From positions 1-7,290 of the forward strand of contig CALACZ010000146.1 in NCBI GenBank assembly GCA_937890735.1: a stretch of 7,290 nucleotides of DNA, read 5' to 3'. The position numbers and the translations under genes were made by a program. A model generated the notes under the pieces. It made no database searches and was not told the DNA's origin. It saw only the letters and a program-made list of their open reading frames with translations. Origin of the DNA: an uncultured Bacillota bacterium (lineage in GTDB: Bacteria; Bacillota; Clostridia; Oscillospirales; Oscillospiraceae). This document shows, in pieces, positions 1-5,494 of the stretch (positions within the stretch are counted from its first letter, which is position 1; each line of letters begins with the position of its first letter).

Positions 1-3
1 AGC

Positions 4-54
4 AAAACACCCCACTTGTTAGATAGTATATCATACTGTCTAACAAATGGGGTG
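4..54 (-). terminator. Probable intrinsic terminator of the trkA-trkH operon
   Basis: A long inverted repeat spans 8-54, with arms 8-29 and 33-54 around a 3-base loop. Of 22 paired positions, only 15/47 and 24/38 are not Watson-Crick; in the minus-strand RNA the first is a G-U wobble and the second an A-C mismatch. Reading the minus strand, the stem is followed directly by UUUU (complement of 7-4). It lies 23 bases past the trkH stop. No T-run follows the stem on the plus strand, so it appears to act on minus-strand transcription. The U-tract is short, so efficiency cannot be judged from sequence. Confidence 0.75.
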
Positions 55-77
55 CGGTTCACAGCGGGCGGTATTTT

Positions 78-1520
78 TTATTTCCGTCTCCATGTGCCGG
101 GGTACAGCAGCACCAGCATCGGGTACAGCTCCAGTCTGCCGAAGAGCATATCGAGCGTCAGCACGATCTTGGAAAGCGGCGAGAACATCGCAAAATTCCC
201 CACCGGACCGACCAGACCGAGCCCCGGTCCGATGTTGTTGAACGTCGCAAACACCGCCGTGATGGTCGTGGACGCGTCAAAATTATCGAGCGACACCAGC
301 AGGATCGACACCAGCGTCAGCAGCACATAAATCAGAAAATAGCTGCTCACTGCGCGCACTGCATCGGCGTCCACGCGTTTGCCGTCGATGGTGATGACCT
401 TGACCGTGTGCGGGCGGATGAGCATCCGCATCTCGTTCCCCATCGCCTTGACGAGGATGACGAGCCGCGAGACCTTCAGACCGCCGCCGGTCGAACCGGC
501 GCACGCGCCGACGAGCATCAGGAACACCAGGATCACGCGCGAAAATTCCGGCCAGAGATCAAAATTCTCCGTGCAGTAGCCCGTGGTCGTGATGAGCGAG
601 CTGACGGAAAACGCCGCGTGATGCAGCGCGTCATACACGCGCGGATACATCGGCAGGATATTCAGCGTGATCAGTACGATCGACCCCAGAATGATGCCCA
701 CATACCAGCGCAGCTCGCTGTTGTGCCAGACAAGCCCCCACTTGCGCCGCAGCATGAAGAAATAGATGGAAAAATTCACGCCGAACAGCGCCATGAACAC
801 CGTCGTGACCGTCTGAAAATAGTAGCCGTAGCCCGCGAAGGAATCCGCGCGAATGGAAAAGCCGCCCGTGCCCGCCGTGCCAAAGGCGTTGCAGAGGCTG
901 TCAAACAGCGGCATTCCGCCCGCGAGGTAAAACACGATCTCGACCGCGGTCAGCGCAATGTAGATCGTATAGAGGATCTTGGATGAATCCGCCATCCGCG
1001 GCACCATTTTCGACACCGACGGACCGGGGCTCTCCGCGCGCAGCAGGTGGATCGCCTGCCCGCCCTCCATATTCACGATCGCCAGCATGAACACCAGGAT
1101 GCCCATGCCGCCGATCCAGTGCGAAAAGCTGCGCCAGAACAGGCTGCAATGGTTGAGCGCCTCTACATTCGGCAGAATGCTCGACCCCGTGGTCGTAAAG
1201 CCGGAGACCATCTCGAACACCGCGTCGAGATAATACGGAATATCGCCGCACAGCGTAAACGGCAGCGCGCCCGCCAGCGACAGCACGATCCAGCACAGCG
1301 CCACCGTTACCAGACCCTCGCGGGCGTAGATCGTCTGCAAAGACGTGCGGCAGCCGCGCCATAAGATCAGCCCCAGCGCCGCGCAGCCGAGCGCCGTATA
1401 AAGGTAGTACCATCCCGCGCGCTCCCGGTAAATGACCGCCACCAGCACCGGCAGCAGCAAAAATGCCGCCTCCAGCATCAGCACGATGCCGAGAATGCGC
1501 AGGATCATCCGCTTGTTCAT
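78..1520 (-). CDS. trkH: TrkH-family potassium uptake protein (membrane subunit)
   Basis: This is the K+-translocating membrane subunit of a Trk system, 480 residues, the usual length for TrkH. The four pore-loop filter segments of the TrkH/TrkG/KtrB superfamily are all visible: FTTTGSS (108-114), GTAGTGGFS (214-222), ITTTGY (310-315) and FNNIGPGLG (427-435). Other family landmarks are GSTGGGLKVSR (342-352), in the region of the intramembrane gating loop, and the C-terminal MLFGRLELYP (458-467). Hydrophobic membrane segments alternate throughout. The ATG at 1520 is chosen because AAAGGA (1534-1529), inside the last codons of trkA, sits 8 bases upstream. The gene starts 4 bases after the trkA stop, so the two are co-transcribed and probably coupled. 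The two-domain TrkA partner favours Trk over Ktr naming. No defects seen. Confidence 0.95.
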   Translation of the reverse strand: MNKRMILRILGIVLMLEAAFLLLPVLVAVIYRERAGWYYLYTALGCAALGLILWRGCRTSLQTIYAREGLVTVALCWIVLSLAGALPFTLCGDIPYYLDAVFEMVSGFTTTGSSILPNVEALNHCSLFWRSFSHWIGGMGILVFMLAIVNMEGGQAIHLLRAESPGPSVSKMVPRMADSSKILYTIYIALTAVEIVFYLAGGMPLFDSLCNAFGTAGTGGFSIRADSFAGYGYYFQTVTTVFMALFGVNFSIYFFMLRRKWGLVWHNSELRWYVGIILGSIVLITLNILPMYPRVYDALHHAAFSVSSLITTTGYCTENFDLWPEFSRVILVFLMLVGACAGSTGGGLKVSRLVILVKAMGNEMRMLIRPHTVKVITIDGKRVDADAVRAVSSYFLIYVLLTLVSILLVSLDNFDASTTITAVFATFNNIGPGLGLVGPVGNFAMFSPLSKIVLTLDMLFGRLELYPMLVLLYPGTWRRK

Positions 1521-1524
1521 ACCC

Positions 1525-2895
1525 TCAATCCTTTCGCCGCTCGAGAATATCGCTCAGGTCGCGCAGACCCGTGACCGTTGTGACCACGATCACGCTGTCG
1601 CCCGGCTCGATCGTATCCTGACCATTGGGGATGATGATCTTTCCGTTCCGGCTCAGGCAGCCGATGAGCAGATTGCGCCGCAGGCGCAGATCCTGAAGCG
1701 GCACGCCGCACACGGCGGAGTTTTCCGCCACGCGGAACTCCAGCGCCTCGACCCTGCCGCCGACGAGCTTGTAGAGCGTCTCGACCGATGAGCCGAGCGA
1801 GTTCTGCATCGCGCGCGCGTAGCGGCAGATGAGGTTGGAGATGCTCTCGCGCGGGTTATAGATGCTGCCCACGTCCATCGTGCTCACGATGTTCTGGAAC
1901 GACTGGCGGTTCATTTTGGTGATGACCTTCACCTTCGGGAAGCTCTTGCGGACGTACATCCCGAGCAAAATATTTTCCTCGTCCATGCCCGTCAGCGCCG
2001 CGAACGCGTCCGTCTGCGCAAGCCCGGATTCCAGCAGGAAGGCTTCGTTCGTGCCGTCGCCGCAGAAAACATCCGCCTTCGGCAGCAGCTCCGACAGCTC
2101 TTCGCAGCGCACGCGGTCGGACTCCAGGATCTTCACGCCCATCCCGGCGTCCAGCAGCAGCCGCGCCAGATAAAACGCGATGCGCCCGCCGCCCACGATC
2201 ATCACTTGCCGCACCGGCGTGGACGCCATCTTGAGCCGCTTAAAAAACGCCTGCCCGCCGCGCTGGCTGGCAAGGAGCGAGATGCGGTCGCCCGCCTCCA
2301 GCCGGAACGAGCCCGTGGGGATGAATACGTCGCTGCCGCGCTCCACCGCGCACACCAGCGACTTGACCTGCACCAGCCCCGGCAGTTCCATGAGCGTTTT
2401 GCCCGCGAGCACCGAGTCCGGCGCAAGCTGGAATTTCAGCATCTCCGCCTTGCCGTTTGCAAAGGCGTCGGTCTTGGTGGCGGAGGGCGTGCGCAGCGAG
2501 CGCGCCATCTCCTGCGCGCAGATCTGCTCCGGGTTCACGGACAGGCTCAGCCCCAGGTCGTCTTTAATGAGGGATAATTCGCCGTCATATTCCGGGTTTC
2601 GCACGCGCGCGATGGTGTGCTTTGCGCCGAGCTTTTTGCCGATCAGGCAGCACAGCAGGTTCAGCTCATCCGTCGCCGTCACGGCGATCAGCAGGTCCGC
2701 CATGTCCGCGCCCGCCTCCAGCTGCACGGCGGCAGTCGCGCCGTTTCCCTCCACGCAGAGGATGTCCAGATCCTCCGCCGTCTGCTGGAGCGGACGCGCG
2801 CTGCGGTCAATGATGGTGATGTCGTGCCCTTCGCGCGAAAGCTGTTCGGCGAGCGTGCTGCCGATCTTGCCGTCGCCCACGATCACAATTTTCAT
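1525..2895 (-). CDS. trkA: Trk system potassium transporter regulatory subunit TrkA
   Basis: This is the cytoplasmic NAD(H)/nucleotide-binding gating subunit that forms a ring under TrkH. At 456 residues it has the full two-copy RCK layout of classical TrkA, where single-copy KtrA is about half that. First Rossmann RCK_N: GDGKIG (7-12), with acidic D30 ending the second strand. First RCK_C: about 140-210. Second RCK_N: GGGRIA (235-240), with acidic E258. Second RCK_C: about 370-447. The MKIVIVGDGKIG start is typical. The ATG at 2895 is supported by GAGG (2906-2903), 7 bases upstream. It is the first gene of a two-gene operon, with a good promoter at 2957-2929. RCK_C domains of Gram-positive K+ transporters often bind cyclic di-AMP; whether this one does cannot be seen from the sequence. 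Confidence 0.95.
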   Translation of the reverse strand: MKIVIVGDGKIGSTLAEQLSREGHDITIIDRSARPLQQTAEDLDILCVEGNGATAAVQLEAGADMADLLIAVTATDELNLLCCLIGKKLGAKHTIARVRNPEYDGELSLIKDDLGLSLSVNPEQICAQEMARSLRTPSATKTDAFANGKAEMLKFQLAPDSVLAGKTLMELPGLVQVKSLVCAVERGSDVFIPTGSFRLEAGDRISLLASQRGGQAFFKRLKMASTPVRQVMIVGGGRIAFYLARLLLDAGMGVKILESDRVRCEELSELLPKADVFCGDGTNEAFLLESGLAQTDAFAALTGMDEENILLGMYVRKSFPKVKVITKMNRQSFQNIVSTMDVGSIYNPRESISNLICRYARAMQNSLGSSVETLYKLVGGRVEALEFRVAENSAVCGVPLQDLRLRRNLLIGCLSRNGKIIIPNGQDTIEPGDSVIVVTTVTGLRDLSDILERRKD

Positions 2896-2928
2896 GCCCT
2901 CACCTCGCCGAAATTCGGTATTTTTTCG

Positions 2929-2957
2929 ATTATATCACCCCGCCCGAAAAAAAGCAA
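2929..2957 (-). promoter_or_regulatory. Sigma-A-type promoter of trkA-trkH
   Basis: On the minus strand, a -35 element TTGCTT (2957-2952) is separated by exactly 17 bases from a perfect -10 TATAAT (2934-2929). Transcription would start near 2922 and give a leader of about 27 bases before the trkA ATG at 2895. That leader is too short for a riboswitch, and none is seen. The -35 box lies only 13 bases from the -35 box of the divergent tRNA promoter. Confidence 0.85.
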
Positions 2958-2970
2958 TTCTCGCCATGCG

Positions 2971-2999
2971 TTGACAAGCAAAATCCCAAATGCTAGAAT
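2971..2999 (+). promoter_or_regulatory. Sigma-A-type promoter of tRNA-Leu
   Basis: A perfect -35 TTGACA (2971-2976), a 17-base spacer and a -10 TAGAAT (2994-2999) preceded by the extended -10 element TGC (2991-2993). The predicted start, near 3005-3007, leaves only a few bases of 5' leader before the mature tRNA end at 3010. The near-consensus strength fits a stable RNA gene. Confidence 0.88.
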
Positions 3000-3009
3000 A
3001 GATGAGAAC

Positions 3010-3092
3010 GCGCCCGTGGTGAAATTGGCAGACACGATGGATTTAGGTTCCATTGCGCGAGCGTGCAGGTTCAAGTCCTGTCGGGCGCACCA
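3010..3092 (+). tRNA. tRNA-Leu, anticodon UAG
   Basis: A complete class II cloverleaf with encoded CCA. The acceptor stem is a perfect 7 bp (3010-3016 with 3082-3088), followed by discriminator A3089 and CCA at 3090-3092. The D arm is GTG/CAC (3019-3021, 3033-3035). The anticodon stem is 3037-3041 with 3049-3053, and its loop TTTAGGT places TAG at 3044-3046, which reads CUA and, by wobble, other CUN leucine codons. The long variable arm (3054-3064), diagnostic of Leu/Ser/Tyr tRNAs, can form a 3-bp stem capped by a GCGA (GNRA-type) loop. The T arm is GCAGG/CCTGT around TTCAAGT (3070-3076). It has its own promoter at 2971-2999 and no neighbouring tRNA in the window. Confidence 0.97.
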
Positions 3093-3096
3093 GCGG

Positions 3097-3143
3097 CCGA
3101 CCTGCATTTTGTGATAAAATGCAGGTCGGTTGCTATCATTTTT
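3097..3143 (+). terminator. Probable terminator of the tRNA-Leu transcript
   Basis: A perfect 14-bp stem (3097-3110 with 3116-3129) closes on a 5-base loop, starting 4 bases after the tRNA CCA end. The T-rich tail is imperfect: TTGCTATCA follows the stem and the real run of five Ts comes at 3139-3143. It is best read as the end of the tRNA transcript, but the displaced T-run makes it weaker than a textbook terminator. A role as a 3' processing or stability hairpin is possible. Confidence 0.6.
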
Positions 3144-3213
3144 GTATCTGTCGCTTCTCCGTCACGAACCTGCCGATCTTCTGCTCCGATCTCAAAATTT
3201 CTTTCTGCAAAGC

Positions 3214-3256
3214 CATACTGTTTCCCGATCAAATTATTTGATCAGGAAACAGTATG
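3214..3256. repeat. Long near-perfect inverted repeat of unknown role
   Basis: Arms 3214-3233 and 3237-3256 pair over 20 positions around a 3-base TTA/TAA loop. The only irregular pair is 3226/3244, which is C-A in plus-strand RNA but a G-U wobble in minus-strand RNA, so the minus-strand transcript can pair without a break. Neither side has a proper T-run: AAACGG follows on the plus strand, and GGCUUUGC on the minus. It lies between the tRNA terminator and the arabinose operon terminator. It could be a second-line terminator for minus-strand read-through, an RNA processing site, a protein-binding palindrome or a dispersed repeat; the sequence does not decide. Confidence 0.6.
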
Positions 3257-3263
3257 AAACGGC

Positions 3264-3309
3264 AAAAGCCGCCGGAGGCGCTCCTGCAATGGAGTCCTCC
3301 GGCGGTTTT
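3264..3309 (-). terminator. Terminator of the arabinose operon, possibly bidirectional
   Basis: A GC-rich 10-bp stem (3269-3278 with 3296-3305) carries a smaller inner stem, CTCC/GGAG (3281-3284, 3291-3294), with a 6-base loop. On the minus strand it begins 11 bases after the araD stop codon, and the outer stem is followed by C and then UUUU (complement of 3267-3264), the expected layout for an intrinsic terminator. On the plus strand the stem is followed directly by TTTT (3306-3309), so it could also stop plus-strand transcription coming from the tRNA side. Confidence 0.82.
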
Positions 3310-3316
3310 ACTGTTT

Positions 3317-4006
3317 TTATCCCTGCCCGTAATAGGCGTTTTTGCCGTGCTTGCGGAGGTAGTGCTTGTCCAGCAGCTCCTGCTGCATCCGCGTTTGCGC
3401 GGGGTTGAGCTGGAGCGCATGGAAGTTCATGAACGCGACCTCTTCCAGCACAACGGCATTATGGACCGCCTCGTGCGCATCCTTGCCCCAGGTGAACGGA
3501 CCGTGGCTGTGGACGAGAACGGCGGGAATTGCCGCCGGGTCTTTGCCCCGGAATGTTTCGACGATCACATTGCCGGTCTCCTTTTCGTACTCGCCCGCAA
3601 TTTCCTCGGGGGTCATTTCGCGCGTGCAGGGAATTTCGCCGTAGAAGTAATCGCCCTGCGTCGTGCCGAGGGGCGCGATGCCGACGCCCGCCTGCGCAAA
3701 GCTCGTCGCCCAACGCGAATGCGTGTGGACGATGCCGCCGCAGCCCGAGAATGCTTTGTAGAGCACCAGGTGCGTCGGCGTGTCGCTCGACGGCTTCCAT
3801 TTGCCCTCGACGACCTTGCCGTCCAGGTCAACGACCACCATATCCTCCGCCGTCATACCGTCATACGGCACACCGGAGGGCTTGATGACCACCAGACCGC
3901 TTGCGCGGTCGATGGCGGAGACGTTGCCCCAGGTGAAGGTGATGAGCCCGTATTTGGGAAGCAGCAGATTCGCTTCCAGTACATCCTGCTTTAACTTTTC
4001 CAGCAT
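3317..4006 (-). CDS. araD: L-ribulose-5-phosphate 4-epimerase
   Basis: This enzyme converts L-ribulose-5-phosphate to D-xylulose-5-phosphate, the last step of L-arabinose breakdown before the pentose phosphate pathway. It is a zinc-dependent class II aldolase-fold enzyme of 229 residues, close to E. coli AraD. Visible family features are TWGNVS (25-30), KPSG (42-45), SSDTPTH (73-79, with the acid at D75), zinc ligands H94 and H96 in HTHS, H168 in VHSHGPFTWG, and the C-terminal KHGKNAYYGQ with the catalytic tyrosine (probably Y226). An upstream in-frame start at 4030 would overlap araA. The ATG at 4006 is preferred because GAGG (4016-4013) lies 6 bases before it and MLEKLKQDVLEAN is the normal family N-terminus. 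It follows the araA stop by 8 bases and is last in the operon. AraD and the related UlaF/SgbE are similar; the araA neighbour favours AraD. Confidence 0.95.
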   Translation of the reverse strand: MLEKLKQDVLEANLLLPKYGLITFTWGNVSAIDRASGLVVIKPSGVPYDGMTAEDMVVVDLDGKVVEGKWKPSSDTPTHLVLYKAFSGCGGIVHTHSRWATSFAQAGVGIAPLGTTQGDYFYGEIPCTREMTPEEIAGEYEKETGNVIVETFRGKDPAAIPAVLVHSHGPFTWGKDAHEAVHNAVVLEEVAFMNFHALQLNPAQTRMQQELLDKHYLRKHGKNAYYGQG

Positions 4007-4012
4007 AGCGTG

Positions 4013-4016
4013 CCTC
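4013..4016 (-). promoter_or_regulatory. araD ribosome binding site overlapping the araA stop
   Basis: GAGG (4016-4013) shares two bases with the araA TGA stop (4017-4015) and sits 6 bases before the araD ATG at 4006. It decides the start choice over the upstream ATG at 4030. Ribosomes ending araA would be placed on the araD site. Confidence 0.75.
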
Positions 4017-5481
4017 ACTTCAGCTTCCACGCGAGGTCATTGAGGAACAGCTCGTGCTCCAGAGCCTCGGGCGTGGTGTCCTTGGTGATATGGACAAACT
4101 CGATCTCCATTATCCGCGCCCAGTCGCGCAGCTGCTCGGCGGTCACGTCGTAGGAAAGCACGGTGTGATGCGCACCGCCAGCCGTGATCCAGCACTCCAC
4201 GCCCGTGGTGAGGTCGGGCATCGCGCGCCACATGACGCGCGCAACGGGCAGGTTCGGCATGGGCATGATGGGCTTGACAGCCTCAATGTCCTGCACGATC
4301 AGGCGCAGCCTGCCGCCCATGTCGATCAGGCTCACAACGACAGCCTTGCCGGGCTTGCCCTCAAAGACAAGTCTGGCGGGGTCTTTTTCGTTCATGCCGA
4401 TGCCGAGGAAGTGCGTCTCGATGCGCGGACGACCGGCGGCGACGGACGGGCAGACCTCCAGCATATGCGCGCCGAGGGAGTATTCCTGCCCCTTCACGAG
4501 GTGATAGGTGTAGTCCTCCATAAACGCGGACGCGCCGTTGCCGCCCTCGCCCATGGCTTTCAGAATGGCGGTCATCGCCGCGACCTTCCAGTCGCCCTCG
4601 CCGCCGTAGCCGTAGCCCTGCGCCATCAGGTGCTGGGAGGCAAGACCGGGGAGCTGCTCCATGCCATAGAGATCCTGGAACGTGTTGGAGAACGCTTTGC
4701 AGCCCTCCGCGTCCATCATCTTCTTCATCGCGATCTCTTCGCGCGCCTGATAGCGGATGGCGGCGATGTCGTCGGTCGCAATGTCGTACTTTGCGCGGTA
4801 AACATCCATCAGCGCGTCAATTTCCGCTTCCGTGACGGCGTTCATTTCCTTCACGAGATCGCCGACCGCCCAGGTGTTGACCTCCCAGCCGAGCTTTTTC
4901 TGAACTTCCACCTTGTCGCCCTCGGTGACGGCGACGTTGCGCATATTATCGCCGAAGCGCATGACCTTCATATCTCTGGACACAGCCACGCCGATGGCGG
5001 ACTTCATCCAGCTGCCGATGCGCGCCTGCACATCCTCGTCCTGCCAGTAGCCCGCGACGATCTTGCGCGGCTTGCGCAGTCTCGCGCCGATGAAGCCGTG
5101 CTCCCGGTCACCGTGCGCCGCCTGATTGAGGTTCATGAAATCCATGTCGATCTCTTCGTTCGGGATCTCGCGGTTATACTGCGTGGCAAAATGCAGCCAC
5201 GGCTTCTGCAAAAGATCCAAGCCGTTGATCCACATCTTCGACGGGCTGAACGTGTGACACCACGTCACGATGCCCGCGCACGAATCGTCAAAGTTTGCTT
5301 CCTTCATGACCTTCGTGATCTCGGCGCTGGATTTTGCGGTGACCTTATATTTGAGCGGGTAAGGAAGAACGGCGGACAGCTTCTGCGCCATCTCTTCGGC
5401 GCGGTTTGCAACGGTCGTCAGCACATCCTCGCCGTAGAGCGTCTGTGAGCCGACGATGAACCAAAATTCGTAGTGTTTCAT
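4015..5481 (-). CDS. araA: L-arabinose isomerase
   Basis: This enzyme converts L-arabinose to L-ribulose in the cytoplasm, the first step of the pathway, using a divalent metal, usually Mn2+. The protein has 488 residues against about 500 for E. coli AraA. Metal and catalytic residues are visible at a constant offset of 11 from the E. coli numbering: E295 in GGEGDWK, E322 in FMEDYTYH, H339 in LGAHMLEVCP and H439 in GGAHHTVLSYD. The N-terminus FWFIVGSQTLYGE (6-18) and the segment TWCHTFSPSKMWI (73-85) are also characteristic. An ATG two codons upstream (5487) is only 1 base from AGGAGG, so the ATG at 5481, 7 bases from AGGAGG (5494-5489), is the likely start. It follows the kinase stop by 11 bases. 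Intact, with all key residues present. Confidence 0.97.
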   Translation of the reverse strand: MKHYEFWFIVGSQTLYGEDVLTTVANRAEEMAQKLSAVLPYPLKYKVTAKSSAEITKVMKEANFDDSCAGIVTWCHTFSPSKMWINGLDLLQKPWLHFATQYNREIPNEEIDMDFMNLNQAAHGDREHGFIGARLRKPRKIVAGYWQDEDVQARIGSWMKSAIGVAVSRDMKVMRFGDNMRNVAVTEGDKVEVQKKLGWEVNTWAVGDLVKEMNAVTEAEIDALMDVYRAKYDIATDDIAAIRYQAREEIAMKKMMDAEGCKAFSNTFQDLYGMEQLPGLASQHLMAQGYGYGGEGDWKVAAMTAILKAMGEGGNGASAFMEDYTYHLVKGQEYSLGAHMLEVCPSVAAGRPRIETHFLGIGMNEKDPARLVFEGKPGKAVVVSLIDMGGRLRLIVQDIEAVKPIMPMPNLPVARVMWRAMPDLTTGVECWITAGGAHHTVLSYDVTAEQLRDWARIMEIEFVHITKDTTPEALEHELFLNDLAWKLK

Positions 5482-5488
5482 GATCATA

Positions 5489-5494
5489 CCTCCT
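5489..5494 (-). promoter_or_regulatory. araA ribosome binding site overlapping the kinase stop
   Basis: A perfect AGGAGG (5494-5489) begins inside the TAG stop codon (5495-5493) of the upstream kinase. Two ATGs follow: 5487, 1 base away, and 5481, 7 bases away. The second has normal spacing and matches the AraA N-terminus, so this site fixes the araA start. Confidence 0.85.

Noticed and set aside
408..986. A 192-codon plus-strand open frame opposite trkH
   Set aside because: It is antisense to the trkH coding region, with biased Arg/His/Ala composition and no recognisable domain; a GC-bias shadow.
2896..2928. A cyclic di-AMP or K+ riboswitch ahead of trkA
   Set aside because: The promoter position leaves a leader of only about 27 bases, too short for any known riboswitch.
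2180..2974. A 264-codon plus-strand open frame opposite trkA and its promoter
   Set aside because: It is Ser/Arg/Pro-rich and antisense to trkA, with no family features, and it runs through the trkA promoter.
3010..3130. tRNA-Leu as an integration site for a mobile element
   Set aside because: tRNA 3' ends are common attachment sites, but there is no integrase and no second copy of the tRNA 3' end in the window, and the flanking genes are ordinary.
3170..3195. A short direct repeat (CCGATCT twice)
   Set aside because: Two 7-base copies, with no third copy and no conserved spacing; likely chance.
3119..3241. A 40-codon cysteine-containing small ORF on the plus strand downstream of tRNA-Leu
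   Set aside because: Its ATG sits inside the right arm of the tRNA terminator hairpin with no ribosome binding site, and it ends within the second hairpin; nothing supports translation.
3254..3994. A 246-codon plus-strand open frame opposite araD
   Set aside because: It is antisense to araD, begins in the hairpin region and reads through the operon terminator; it has no recognisable motifs.
4054..5448. A 464-codon open frame on the plus strand, opposite araA
   Set aside because: It lies fully antisense to a clearly recognised, intact araA. The product is low in complexity (rich in His, Arg, Ala and Asp) with no family motif, as expected from third-position GC bias.
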